A program made the position numbers and the translations under genes. 64,000 nucleotides of DNA from Ceratopteris richardii (lineage: Eukaryota; Streptophyta; Polypodiopsida; Polypodiales; Pteridaceae). Location: assembly GCA_020310875.1 (NCBI GenBank), contig CM035414.1:198940260-199004259 (forward strand), read 5' to 3'. Below the pieces are notes generated by a model, which saw only the letters and a program-made list of their open reading frames with translations, ran no database searches and was not told the origin of the DNA. Below are positions 11,681-23,460 of the stretch, one piece after another. Numbering within the stretch: the stretch's first letter is position 1; each line of letters opens with the position of its first letter.

Positions 11681-14040
11681 ATCACTGCTACTGTTGCTTG
11701 TAGCCATCACTCCACAACCATATGTCTAACGATTCTTGTCTATTTGTTCCACTCGAAAACCACTACCTCGTGACTATAATGCATTATATTTGCAATATTG
11801 TACATAAGACAATCACAAGGAAATTGGCTAAAGCAGTACAATTGCACGACACTCAAAGAAAAGTACTTACATGTGAGTCTAGACCAAATGCATAATCTTG
11901 CTCATCAAGGGAGACTAATTGTAATAGGCCTCTTTTCTAGTGAAATAATTCATTTTGAACTTTCTGAATTTCATTGTGGGGATAATGCTTAGAACGAATA
12001 ATTAGGTCATTTTATGCATGTAGGAAAAATTTTGGGTTGACAAGTTTGATATTCTCTCTCTAGACCTTAATTGCATCATGTTTTCCAGTGGGATTTTGAA
12101 GGTGAAGATGAAAGAATTAAGGAAAACTCTGTATGAGGGAAAGGTAGAGCAAGTAGAAGAGAATAAAAGTGCCTGTGTGAGATTTTTGTGAATCATGTTC
12201 TAAGTACCTCGTTCAGGGTCCTACGTTTAGTTCATTGTAAGAAAATGCCTTGATTTTACTCTCTCTCTAGAATTTTAAACCTTGTAGGGCTCAAAAGTGG
12301 CATTTGGAGGTGGATTTGGACATCGGATGTCTCTAACACTATTGTGCAGATCAAAAAATTGAATAAAAGTGTCTCTCACAAGCTTAACCTAATTCCGTGA
12401 TTCTCATGCTCACGTGTCACCATGTCTAATTATGTATGTTTTCGGATATGTCTTCTTGGTGTTTTTCTACTATTTTTGACAGGTATGCTAAAGAAAGGAA
12501 GTACACTATGATCGCATGGCTTTTTGCGAAAGTTTTGGAGAAACTCAACTTTTTCTAAATTTGGTGGATCACACACTTCTTTGGGGAGCACGGCTGCGAT
12601 CAAACGGAAAAAGATAAGAAGGCATGCGCAGCAACACGGAGGACACACAAAAATTTGAGAATTACCTTGTGATTGAGATTGTGATTGAGAGTGAGAGTGA
12701 GAGTGAGAGTGTGATTGAGAGTGCGAGTGAGAATGCGATTGTGATAACTCGGGGGTGGTCGGGAGGTAGACGCTTCGTCAAGAAGCTATTGTCCAAAGCT
12801 ACTGTAACCATTGATTCACATCTATAATATCGGAATTCTTCCTTCTCTGCATCATATTTGTTCTACTCTTCCGCATCAGATTTTCATTTACCTTGTGCAA
12901 TCTCTGCGTTCTTCTCTCCACTGTTATTTTTGAGTAATCGAAAGATTGTGATTGGGGATAGATTGTGATTGAGGAAACGCTACACTATTTCATCACTTTC
13001 TTTTGCACTTGCAATCATTCCTTGAAGGCACAATGCACTCATAATCTTTGGAACAAGACTCAACACATTTGGATAGGGAACAAGCCTATTTGTTTGGTTC
13101 CATTCTTCGCAAGCCAAAATCTATTCTTGCCTCATTTTATGGTACATTTTATACCACCTTTGCATGATATCACTATTCATCATACGATAATTACTCACTT
13201 TTGATTGTGATTTCTCATTGAATCACTTTACAACCCCATTGCCTTGCGGAGCATCATTCACCACTCAGTCATTGTCCTTTATGCTCCACAATTCTACAAC
13301 GTTGTTTTGAGAGTGTGATTGGTACTAAGATATGAATACACATGATTCTTGTACCTACGATCCTTCTACCATGGATCTCTTTGATTGTGCTCTTTGTCTC
13401 AGAAAACCCTTCAAGGTTTTCATAAACCTTTGTAGAAAAAACATCCATCGAGCATGCATAGTGCCTACAATCTCCACCTCACCACCAAATGTACAAGCAA
13501 GTTGACTTAAATGTTAAGAATACTTGTAGGAAAATGCTCTTCCAATAGACATACTCTCTCGGTGGCCTTTTCTATTGCACACACAACTGTTGCTAGGTTG
13601 ATTTACTTGCAAGATATCCACCTGGAAGTTCACGCATAAGTCCCTATGTTAACTCCTGTCTTGCTTATAGAAACACGATTGATGTGCCATTTACTCAAGT
13701 ATGCACATATAGTTATCTCACTATTTCTCCTATCTTGTATATGCATTTTTGCATTACATCCATTAAACATCCACTTGTTACAATTGGTAAGATAAACTAG
13801 ATTGAGTGATAACACAAATTTAGTTTAATCACATTCTAATGAGTGAGTCTCATTATAAAAAACCAAAAGGGCAACATACATGCAATACTTCAAGTTTGGG
13901 ACTCTTTCTCCGTGTTGAAGTAACCCATTTGATCCACTCCTAGTGGTATAATGTAAAACCTATATGAACAATGTGTAAATAGCTAGTATATTTCACCATA
14001 TCTATTGGATGCTCTTTGCATTTTAGACTATCATGTTTTC
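11681..14040. other. Unrecognised AT-rich region
   Basis: I see no protein family, RNA gene or terminal repeat here. Open frames are short and none has a recognisable domain. A GA-rich minisatellite lies at 12668-12745. TATA-like and polyA-like words occur but cannot be tied to a gene. Confidence 0.5.
12668..12745. repeat. Short GTGATTGAGA/GTGAGA minisatellite
   Basis: Units of GTGATTGAGA and AGTGAGAGTGAGA repeat about eight times with small changes. Related words reappear near 12945-12985 (GATTGTGATTG). The run produces a repetitive Ser/Glu/Val reading frame that I do not treat as a gene. Confidence 0.8.
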
Positions 14041-14187
14041 TATCCTTGGTTCAAAGATCCCTCCAGAAGCCACGATTGCATTCACAATTTGCTATCCTTG
14101 GTTCAAAGATCCCTCCATAAGCCACGATTGCATTCACAATTTGCTACCCTTGAATCAAAGATCCCTCCACAAGCCATGATTGCACTA
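14041..14187. repeat. 52-bp tandem repeat, 2.8 copies
   Basis: Units start at 14041, 14093 and 14145 and share TCAAAGATCCCTCCA, CACGATTGCA and CACAATTTGCTA. The third unit is partial and more diverged. Confidence 0.95.
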
Positions 14188-14843
14188 TAGGGGGAGATTT
14201 AAAATTTCTTCATGTAGCCCTCAACAAGCTCAATAAGGCTGTCCAACCCATCAAGCTTGAGACCTCACTATTCAAAATTGTTTCTCTTGCAATACCAAGG
14301 GGGTTTGAGCCACTATGCAACTAAAGCAAAGACATCAATTCAAGGGATCAACCATCTACATCACTATGGCCTTAGGCCCCACTCAAATCAAGCCGAAGAA
14401 ATAAGAATCTCTAGAAAGTACGAGGAGACACTCCACCTTTGTAGATGAATGGTTTGTCTACAGCTATAGATTGTACGAGGAGCTACTCCGCCTCTTATAG
14501 TTGAATGGTTTGTCTAATCTAAATGTAAAGCTATCATTGATGATTTACAAGCATAAAAAGCCCCCATACATCCTCCCATGTCCTCTGCCATTGACATCCT
14601 AACCATAGAGTTTTCTACACATTCCATGTACCTCTCAACTCCTTTGGTTGGGATACGAAAAGCTATAAAAAAGAAGTTACAAGCATAAAAAGCTCCCATA
14701 TCCTCTCCCACTTAGCTCCCCATCAGTTTTTTTGCACATTCATGTACCCCCTCCCCCCCCCCACATAGCCCACTAGGAAAAAAATAATTTGTCACATTTA
14801 TCATCCTAACTTTATCTCCTTTTAACTATCTAACTATCTAATA

Positions 14844-14875
<32 letters not shown>

Positions 14876-15102
14876 ACACACACCCTGCCATGCACACATG
14901 GACCTATGCATCTAGACACACACACCTAGAAAAATGCATTCATTCACTCACTCATTATAGCACATACTTGCTACTAATACCATGATTGCATTTCACACAC
15001 ACACCCACACTAAGCATGCATGCATGACGAAAGGGAGCACACACACACACACTAAACATGCATGCATGAGGAGAGGAAGAGAGAAACGTGAGGGGAAAGG
15101 AA

Positions 15103-15153
<51 letters not shown>

Positions 15154-15372
15154 GGGGGAGAAATAGGAGGGGAAGGGAGAGAGCGAGAGAGAGAGAGAGA
15201 GGGGGAGAGATAGAGAAGAAAAATACCTTTCTACAAGCATAGGTCCTCTATAGCTCGTGTGCACTTTGGTCAAAGTACCGACCTGCATAAAATTTTGAAC
15301 ATTTTTTTAAACCTTAAAGCTTGAAATTCTAGTGCTTCCACTATAACACTAAGCATTGATATTCAGTGCAAA
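14188..15372. other. Low-complexity region with microsatellites
   Basis: No gene seen. It holds a related pair of ~50-bp segments containing TTACAAGCATAAAAAGC (near 14541 and 14678), a C-run at 14742-14761, a (TC)n run at 14846-14875 followed by CA repeats, CA/CATG-rich text at 14990-15068, and a (GA)n run at 15110-15147 followed by purine-rich DNA to 15220. Confidence 0.8.
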
Positions 15373-15678
15373 AAATTGCTACAACTTTCAGTGGAAGTAG
15401 AAATTGCCGAAACTTTCAGCGACATGCCTGCTAAAACTTGTTGCAAAAAAAAGACGGCCAAAAGTGCTGGAACTTTTTGCGGTTATACATGTGTGTTGAA
15501 ACTTTTGACGCTTTTAATGCAGAAACTTTCAGCCCATACCACCTCATTGGAAATACCAACGTTATGTAACGTAAAAAAAAAATTCGTGTATTTGCATGCT
15601 TTTTTTTTTGAGGAAATCACCTAAACGCTGGGATTTAAATTTGAAAAGAGCTGAAAATAACCTCATTTTGTTGTAGTG
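15373..15678 (+). mobile_element. Solitary CACTA-type 3' end of another family
   Basis: The sequence ends at 15678 with TTGTTGTAGTG; read inward on the minus strand this is CACTACAACAAAATGAGG, a CACTA-type terminus. Inside it the word GAAACTTT (or AAAACTTTT, AACTTTTTGCG) recurs about seven times between 15378 and 15530, like a subterminal array. The matching left end was not found. The motif differs from the CGTCGGTAT array of the other copies, so this would be a separate family. Confidence 0.5.
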
Positions 15679-15806
15679 TCACTCGCAGTGGTTAAGAGTA
15701 TGCAGCAGCAGTTTCGCGATGGTCAGTGGTACCATTGATAGGCACAAATGTTGCGAAAGCTGAATTTTATGAGATTAAGGAGACTCAGTGAATAGGCAGC
15801 GACGGA

Positions 15807-16028
15807 CTACACAAGCATCGATGAATGCAAAAATAACGAACAACGATGAAGAATGAGAAACGTGCCATGATGAGCGTAGCTGTAGCACGGTCTCCACGAG
15901 TGAATGTCAGCTCCTAGCTCCAATTCCTCTTTGCTGACCCTATTCAAAAGGAGTCCTGTAGCTCTCCGCCTTTGCAGTTCCTCTTTGCTGATTTTGTTTG
16001 CAGGTTCTTCGATCTCTTCGACTCGCAA
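15807..16028 (-). pseudogene. LRAT/NC-domain gene, inverted exon-1 fragment (copy D)
   Basis: On the minus strand it encodes ATGLLLNRVSKEELELG, then DIHSWRPCYSYAHHG, the N-terminal part of plant LRAT (NC) domain proteins. The His-His-Gly is the family's conserved catalytic-His segment. After HHG the other copies have a splice donor (GGTACGT); here it is GGCACGT, so the donor is lost. Upstream, NKISKEELQ appears a second time, as if the N-terminal segment had duplicated. No second exon follows on this strand. Confidence 0.65.
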
Positions 16029-16468
16029 GCTCGAGTGGAAAGTGCAGTTTCAAACTAATCCCGCACTTTCACGATGCATATGACACTAATCTCTCTCTTA
16101 GACGATCCCAAAGATACGTCCTCCATTGGTCTCTTGGCAACCACTTATTGGTTTCCAGGAGTGAATGTCGTCTCCTGTTCGTAGTTCCTCCCCGGTCACG
16201 CAGACCCATAATCACAGGACAGGACATGGCATTGTGACGCTCATCATGGATTTTGAGTTCCCATCAAAAATGTGTACCTAGAGTCAAGTCTAGCAAGAGG
16301 CAAAGTATAGTCAAGTCTAGCTAAAGTCAAGTCTAGCGGGAGACCAATTGACTTTCCGGATCGACGATGGGCGGCATCGACATTGACATTGTCAAAATGC
16401 GACATCGGTTTGAAGATGCAATATATTCCTCAATCGGCAGGACCCCTTTTCCGAAGGACGCATTAGGA

Positions 16469-16471
<3 letters not shown>

Positions 16472-16520
<49 letters not shown>
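16472..16520. repeat. (GA)n microsatellite
   Basis: About 24 GA units directly upstream of the LRAT exon 1. The duplicated unit has a much shorter run at 21757-21771. Confidence 0.97.
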
Positions 16521-16523
<3 letters not shown>

Positions 16524-16543
16524 AATAACCGAGCAAATACGGT

Positions 16544-18713
16544 ATGGGATTCTTGTCGAACAAGATCAGCAAAGAGCAACTGAGCAAATACGGTATGGGA
16601 TTCTTGTCGAACAAGATCAGCAAAGAGCAACTGCAGGCAGGAGATCACATTTACACCTGGAGATTCTGTTACATTTAAGCACACCATGGTACGTTCCTGG
16701 ATTTCCATCACTGTTTCTTATGTTTGCATTAGTCGATGCTTGCGTTGAGGATCTCCTCCATCTCAGCGTCCTCTATGCGTGGAGGACTTTTATCGAACCA
16801 GATCACATTTACACCTGGAGATTCTGTTACAGTTACGCACACTGTAACAGTACGTTCCTGGATTTCCATCACTGTTTCTATCTGAGCGTCCTCTATTGCA
16901 TTGCTTCACATTCAAATAAGACTCTGGATTCTAAGTTATGATATGCAAAGAATCTAACACTATCGTTTGTTACGGCTACACTCTCCATGGTAAATTTCTT
17001 CTTCTGCATTTGCGATGCTTGCATCGATAATCCATAGCTTCTTTCTTCGATATCCTCAACCTCCACTTCATCGATTCGAAATCAACTTTCGCATGTATGT
17101 ATAGTCATGCACGAAACAAAGTAGAACATAGCTTACAAGGGATAAAAGTGTTCCTTTTCATTTTGGCCTGAAAGGATTAAACGGATTTTCAGATTTACGC
17201 TATTGAACTAATCTATCTTGTCAATCGTTTGCTCTTAAGTGTCTACATTATTTTGGCTTATTTAACTAATCTTTGTTCTCAATCATTTGGTCTTAAGTGT
17301 CTAAATGATTTGAACTAATCATTTAGGCTTATTGAACTCATCATTTAGGCTTATTGAACTAATCATTTAGGCTATGAAGCCCGAGACAAAATGAGATTCG
17401 TCAAGAAGGTTACCCAATATGTGCTCGATGGATGCGATTAAGCAAGATTGAAATTAAATTCTAAATCCATGCCAAAATCAATACACAAGAACGTGTACAT
17501 TATCAATAAAAGAATACAAGGATTAAAATGAAATGGTAGTCAAGAAATAAAGGTAGTTTCGGAATGAGGTTGTCTCCATAGGACCACAGACATCACTATG
17601 GAAAGACTACAATTTATGAGCATCTCTAACTGAACGATCTTTTGGGAAGGAGCAACACTACATTTTTCCCAAAATACAGCCTTAAGAAACATGTTTAGAA
17701 GGAGCTTCAAGTTTGGGCAGAGAGCACATCATTCAGATATCGATAAGGTGTAGTAAACCCACAAAATTTAGATGATAAAAATTTTTATGCGACAAAACAT
17801 TGTTTATGTTAAATAAAAATATCATTAACCACTAATCGTCAATGGTTAAGGACACGAGATTGTCCGAAGCCACCACCTTCATCTTCACCCACCATTTATT
17901 GCATCATTAGAGAAGTGACCCCTACATTGCATGTAGAAGAATTACGATAGAAGATTCATATGCATAATGTAGTTTAGAAAAATACATGTAGTCCTAGGAT
18001 GTTGTGAAGCCTGAGGCAAAATGAGATTCCTCAAGAAGGTTACCCAATAGCTTACAAGGGATGAAAATGGTCCTTTTAATTTTGGCCTGAAAGGTTTAAA
18101 CGGATTTTTAGATTAAGGCTTATAGAACTAATCCCTCTTGTCAATCATTTGCCCTTCATTGAACTAGTCTCTCTTTTCAATCATTTGTTCTTGAATGTCT
18201 AAATGATGTGAGCTAATCATTTAGGCTTATTGAACTATTCTTTGTTTGGGACTCTTTTTTGTAGGAATCTACATTGGCAACAATAAAGTAATACATTTCG
18301 CTGCACAAGGGGGGCAGTCAAATACAAACAACAACAATTCCAAACAAACTTCTCAGTAGCTTAGGCCCACAAGAATCCTTCCGTTGTTGAGGATGCAGCC
18401 TAAACGTGGAGAACAACAATGGTGTCAGGGTCTATATGGAGGGAAGATTTATAGGTTTGAGTATGGGGTTGATAAAATGACTTTCTTTGTTCACCTTTGA
18501 GGTGGAACATGCACACTTGTACAGGCTGATCCTGTTGAAGATGTGGTTCATAACAATTGTGGATATTCCGCAATCTACTGCAAAACGGGACTGTTGATGA
18601 ATCAAAGAGAGGGTGGTAGCAGCAAATATCAAGCGGATCTTAGCAATCGAAAGGATGTTGTCAAAGTTGCAGTAGAGGATCTACCTATCAATTTGGGTTG
18701 CTCATCCTCATGA
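16544..18713 (+). pseudogene. LRAT/NC-domain gene, two-exon copy A, broken
   Basis: Exon 1 (16544-16688) encodes MGFLSNKISKEQL twice in tandem, then QAGDHIYTWRFCY, a TAA codon, and AHHG. It ends at a good donor (G/GTACGT). The acceptor TTTTTTGTAG at 18264 opens exon 2, and the split Gly codon joins HHG to IYIGNNKVIHF, exactly the LRAT family order. Exon 2 continues with RFEYGVDKMTFFVHL, a TGA, GGTCTLVQADPVEDV, NNCGYSAIYCKTGLL and RKDVVKVAVEDLPINLG, ending CSSS at 18713. LRAT-fold enzymes use a His-containing segment and a Cys in an NCEHF/NCEDF motif for acyl transfer or thiol hydrolysis. In-frame stops and frame changes show it is dead. The intron is about 1.58 kb. Confidence 0.75.
16720..16870 (+). 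pseudogene. Extra LRAT exon-1 fragment (copy E)
   Basis: Inside the intron of copy A a second piece encodes DHIYTWRFCYSYAH followed by CNSTF, matching the end of exon 1 and the first intron bases (TACGTTCCTGGATTTCCATCAC, split here by the coding match). The HHG turn is lost. The neighbouring text GATTTCCATCACTGTTTCT also occurs twice nearby (16699 and 16861), so a local duplication of about 160 bp explains it. Confidence 0.6.
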
Positions 18714-19725
18714 GCCTTTGTGTGAAGCTTGTCCTAAACATCAATCTCCTCCTCAACCATATCATCACTGAAGTTATCTTTAAACAGGATTGAGGGATAG
18801 GTTGGCTTGGATATGTACAAATTACATTTGGTAGATGTGTTTGGGACTTTTAAGTAATAAAGTATGTTCGATGTCTAATGTACAAGGGTGTTATTCATCA
18901 CGTCCACAATCAAATGAGAGTAGCTACTCCTATTTCAACCTCCGAGTCTATTCGTACTTCAACCTCCGAGCAATGATAGAATCTGCATGATTTCAAACAT
19001 TTGTAGTTACCATTAAGAGTAATCGAAACAACAACAATTCCAAACAAACTTCTCAGTAGCTTAGGCCCACAAGAATCCTTCCGTTGTTGAGGATGCAGCC
19101 TAAACGTGGAGAACAACAATGGTGTGAGGGTCTAAATGGAGGGAAGATTTATAGCTTTGAGTATGGGGTTGATAAAATGACTTTCTTTGTTCACCTTTGA
19201 GGTGGAACATGCACACTTGTACAGGCTGATCCTGTTGAAGATGTGGTTCATAACAATTGTGGATATTCCGCAATCTACTGCAAAACGGGACTGTTGATGA
19301 ATCAAAGAGAGGGTGGTAGCAGCAAATATCAAGCGGATCTTAGCAATCGAAAGGATGTTGTCAAAGTTGCAGTAGAGGATCTACCTATCAAATTGGGTTG
19401 CTCATCCTCATGAGCCTTTGTGTGAAGCTTGTCCTAAACATCAATCTCCTCCTCAACCATATCATCACTGAAGTTATCTTTAAACAGGATTGAGGGATAG
19501 GTTGGCTTGGATATGTACAAATTACATTTGGTAGATGTGTTTGGGACTTTTAAGTAATAAAGTATGTTCGATGTCTAATGTACAAGGGTGTTATTCATCA
19601 CGTCCACAATCAAATGAGAGTAGCTACTCCTATTTCAACCTCCGAGTCTATTTGTACTTCAACCTCCGAGCAATGATAGAATCTGCATGATTTCAAACAT
19701 TTGTAGTTACCATTAAGAGTAATCG
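18326..19725. repeat. 700-bp tandem duplication
   Basis: Bases 18326-19025 are repeated at 19026-19725. I find only about six differences, for example GTGTCAGGGTCTATATGG versus GTGTGAGGGTCTAAATGG. Each unit holds most of LRAT exon 2 and about 310 bp of 3' flank. The high identity points to a recent event. Confidence 0.95.
19026..19413 (+). pseudogene. LRAT exon-2 fragment (copy A', tandem duplicate)
   Basis: This is the second unit of the 700-bp duplication. It repeats the exon-2 segment of copy A, including the TGA after VHL, NNCGYSAIYCKTG, and the end EDLPIKLGCSSS with a TGA at 19411-19413. It has no exon 1, no splice acceptor and no IYIGNNKVIHF start, so it is only a fragment. Confidence 0.8.
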
Positions 19726-19789
19726 AATCTTGTTTGAGAATGATTTGTGAGACTCCTTAGGATCTTGATATCATAACTAAAAGTTCACC

Positions 19790-20080
19790 GGGCTAAAGTT
19801 CTTTGTGAAAATGGCTTTGGAAGGTATGATCTCCTTCATAACAACTGTGAGGATTTCCTGATCTACTGTAGAACTGGACTCGTTGTGATGAACCAAATAC
19901 AGGGCGGTAGGAGTGGGCAAGTTAATGCCGTTCTTTCTCTGTTAAGGAGTGGTGATTCTGTGGATCACGTCCGCAGCAAATATCAAGTGGATGTTGTCAA
20001 ACGTTGCAGTAGAGGATCTACCTATCAAATTGGGTTGGTCATCCTTATCTTTTTTAATATAGACTCTTTAGGATCTTGAT
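19790..20080 (+). pseudogene. LRAT C-terminal fragment (copy C)
   Basis: The strand encodes NGFGRYDLLHNNCEDF, then LIYCRTGLVVMNQIQGG, SGQVNAVLSLLRSGDSV and RSKYQVDV. This is the catalytic-Cys region of the LRAT domain and its C-terminal tail. Of all copies in the window, this one keeps the NNCEDF motif best. Relative to copy B it lacks about 20 bp (LSNRKD) before VVK, shifting the frame, so EDLPIKLG lies in another frame. No upstream exon belongs to it directly. Confidence 0.75.
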
Positions 20081-21049
20081 ATCATATTAAGGACTCTTAC
20101 GTATGATGTATGTGTTGCCAATCTTTGGTGCTATGCGTATTTTTGACATCATCCTCATTGGATGCTAGGCATACTTACAGATGTCTACGCAATTCTCGGT
20201 TTTAGAATCTGCGTATTCTAGTTAGTTGTTGACATCAAACCATATGACTAACTTACACTTGTAGGGTAAGGTATTTAACCATGTGAATGACTTAAACTTG
20301 TATGAGAGTATTCTTTAGTTTTAGACTCCACAGATAATATCTTGGCTACCGTCTTTTATGTTTCTCCTCTGCTCACTTAGTTTCTATTTAGCATGGTGAA
20401 TGGAGCTACATGATTAACCCATGATGTCCTATGCACTTGCCATGTAATGAAAAGAATGAAATGAAAAAGTGGGTTCAACTTCTCCAATCTTCCATTATTT
20501 GCAGAGCTTTAACTTCAACCATGGATATCAATCTACCATCCTAAGTTACTACATCCGATGTAGCGATAGGTTCTGTTGTGGTGCAATAAAAAGTTGATTA
20601 TTGGGTTATACATATTTTTGTCCACATGAATATATTTTGTGAATAAGAATGCATTATTCGTCAATGAAAGAGCATTCTTTTCATGTGCTCGAAAAGTCTT
20701 CATAAATTATCGGTTTGCTTATTAGAGCGCTACTACTTGAAAATAACAAAAAATGAAAAAAATCGTTCGTTAAGTTAAATATGTTCAAGTGATAAATACT
20801 TCCCATCCTTTGTGTTCGATCCACTATTATATCCTCTGTTTTTAAATAGATTCATTAGAGTGACATTTCAAATGGAAGTGTTCATTGTACTGCGACAACA
20901 ATGCACAATGGTTTTTGTCATCCGATGTGCCATGATTCTTTTTTCTTTGAGTACCAAAAATTATAAATCTGTCTCCTCTTCTAATCTATCCGAAAAGTCT
21001 TCATCTCCATCTTTTTTTGAGATTCATTTTCCCCATTATCATGAAACCA
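20081..21049. other. LRAT 3' flank and unrecognised sequence
   Basis: 20090-20200 (CTTACGTATGATGTATGTG to GCGTATTCTAG) matches 39510-39640 in reverse, so it is conserved 3' flank of the LRAT repeat. 20300-21040 has no recognised gene or terminal repeat. Confidence 0.5.
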
Positions 21050-23460
21050 GCTCGACTGGAAAGTTCAGTTTCAAACTAATCCCGCACTTTGACGATGCAC
21101 ATAACACTAATCTCTCTCTTTGACGATCCCAAAGATACGTCCTCTGGTCTATGTACACGTTGACTCCATCTTGTAGATGGCCCTTCAGGACTAAATGTGA
21201 TCGATCATCATCAACGAACATTAATTGTATTTGTAGGCACATGCATTTGTTTGGTGGGCACTAACGAACGTTACTTAACATGCACTTGTTGGGTGGGCAA
21301 GTTAGCAACCACTAATTGGGTTCCAGGAGTAAATGTCGTCTCCTGTTCGTAGTTCCTCCCCGGTCACGTAGTCCCATAATCCCATTATGGGAGACCTTCA
21401 AATGAGATCACAGGAGACGACATGGCATTTACTTTTGCAGAAAAGTGACGCACATCATAGATTTTGAGAAAGCCAAGATAATTTACTTAATGCAAGAGAC
21501 CTCGAAGTGCGCAAGGGGTAAGCTAGTGATTACTTCCCATAAAAAATGTGTACCTAGAGTCCAGTCTAGCAAGAGGCCAATAGCAAGCACAGTATCGTCA
21601 AGTCTAGCTAGAGTCCGGTCTAGCGGGAGTCAAGTCTAGCTAGAGTCGGGTCTGTATCGACATTGACAGTGTCAAAATGCGACATCGGTTTGAAGGTGCA
21701 ATATATACCTCAATCGGCAGGACCCCTTTTCAAAAGGATGCATTAGGAACCCAAAAGAGAGAGAGAGAGAGACCCAATAACCGAGCAAATACGGTATGGG
21801 ATTCTTATCGAACAAGATCAGCAAAGAGCAACTGCAGGCAGGAGATCACATTTACACCTGGAGATTCTATTACATTTCCATCACTATTTCTTATGTTTGC
21901 ATTAGTTGATGCTTGCGTTGAGGATCTCCTCCATCTCAGCGTCCTCTATTGACATTTAACCTTGCATTGCTTCACATTCCATTGCATTGCTTCACAATCC
22001 CTTTGTTTGAGGACAAGCAATGATCAAGATTTCAAATAAGACTGTGAATTCTAAGTTGTGATATACAAAGAATTCAACACTATGGTTTGTTACAGCTACA
22101 CTCTCCATGGTATGCTTCTTCTTCTGCATTTGCCGATGCTTTCATTGACAATCCATAGCTTCATTCTTGGATATCCTCAATCTCAACTTCATCGATTGGA
22201 AATCAACCTTCGCATGTATGTATAGCCATGCACGAAACAAAGATGAACATAGCTTACAAGGAATAAAAGTGGTCATTCTGATTTTGGCCTGAAAGGTTTA
22301 AACGGACTTTCAGATTTAGGCTTATTGAAATAATCTCTGTTGTCAATCATTTGCTCTTCAGTGTCTAAATTATTTAGGCTTATTTAACTAATCTCTCTTG
22401 TCAATCATTTGTTCTTCACTATCTTAATGATTTGAATTTAGGCTTATTGAACTAATCATTTAGGCTATGAAGCCCGAGGCAAAATGAGATTGGTCAAGAA
22501 GGTTACCCAATATGTGCTCCATGGATGCGATTAAAGAGGATTGTAATGAAACTCTAAATCCATGCTAAAATGAAATGATTAAAGCCAAATATGAAAGCAT
22601 CATGAAGAAAAATACATAAGAACGTGTAGATTATCAATAAAAGAATACAATGATTAAAATGAAGTGGTAGTAAAGAATTCAAGGTAGTTTCCAAATGAGG
22701 TTGTCTCCATAGGACCACAAACATCACCATGGAAAAACTACAATCTATGAGCATCTCTAACTGAACTATCTTTTGGGAAGGAGCAACACTAAATTTTGCC
22801 CAAAATACAGCCTTAAGAAACATGTTTAGAAGGAGCTTCGAGTTTGGACAGAGAGGACACCAATTAAGATCTCGATAAGGTGTAGTAAACGCATAAAATT
22901 CAGATGATGAAAGATTTTATGCGACAAAAAATTATTTATGTTAAATAAAAATATCATTAACCACTAATCGTCAATGGTTAAGGACACATGATTGTCCGAA
23001 GCCACCACCTTCATCTTCAGTCACTATTTATTGCATCATTAGAGAAGCCATCCTTACATTGCATGTAGAAGCATTAGGATAGAAGACTCATATGCATAAT
23101 GTAGTTTAGAAAAATACATGTAGTTCTAGGATGCTGTGAAGCCTGAGGCAAAATTAGATTCCTCTAGAACGTTACCGAGTAGCTTACAAGGGATGAAAAT
23201 GATCCTTTTAGTTTTGGCCTCAAAGGTTTAAAGGGATTTTTAGATTAAGGCTTATTGAACTAATCTCTTTTTTCAATCGTTTGCCCTTCATTGAACTAAT
23301 ATCTCTTTTCAATCATTTGTTCTTCAATGTCTAATTGATTTGAGTTAATCATTTAGCCTTATTGAACTATTCTCTCTGTTTGGGACTCTTTTTGGCAGGA
23401 ATCTACATTGGTAACAATAAAGTAATACATTTCACTGCACAAGGGGGTAGTGAGATAGAG
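21050..23460. repeat. Segmental duplication, unit 2 (partner 16030-18320)
   Basis: Contains the same promoter-side blocks, exon 1, intron and exon-2 start as unit 1. It has an additional ~170-bp insertion at 21145-21310 and a different array of GTCTAGC(T/A)AGAGTC words at 21555-21650. Short related words stand in unit 1 at 16275-16340. Confidence 0.8.

Larger units (their letters stand above)
16030..18320. repeat. Segmental duplication, unit 1 (partner 21050-23460)
   Basis: Long blocks match between the two units: 16031-16250 with 21058-21390, 16360-16470 with 21655-21755, 16530-16690 with 21780-21880, and 16715-18320 with 21895-23460. Spacing is about 5.1-5.2 kb. The units carry exon 1, the intron and the start of exon 2 of an LRAT-type gene. 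Insertions and deletions separate the blocks. Confidence 0.85.

Noticed and set aside
14982..15288. Arg/Glu or Ser/Leu repeat frames
   Set aside because: Translation of the (GA)n run on opposite strands.
15807..16028. A functional LRAT gene on the minus strand
   Set aside because: Only exon 1 is present, the splice donor is changed and no exon 2 follows.
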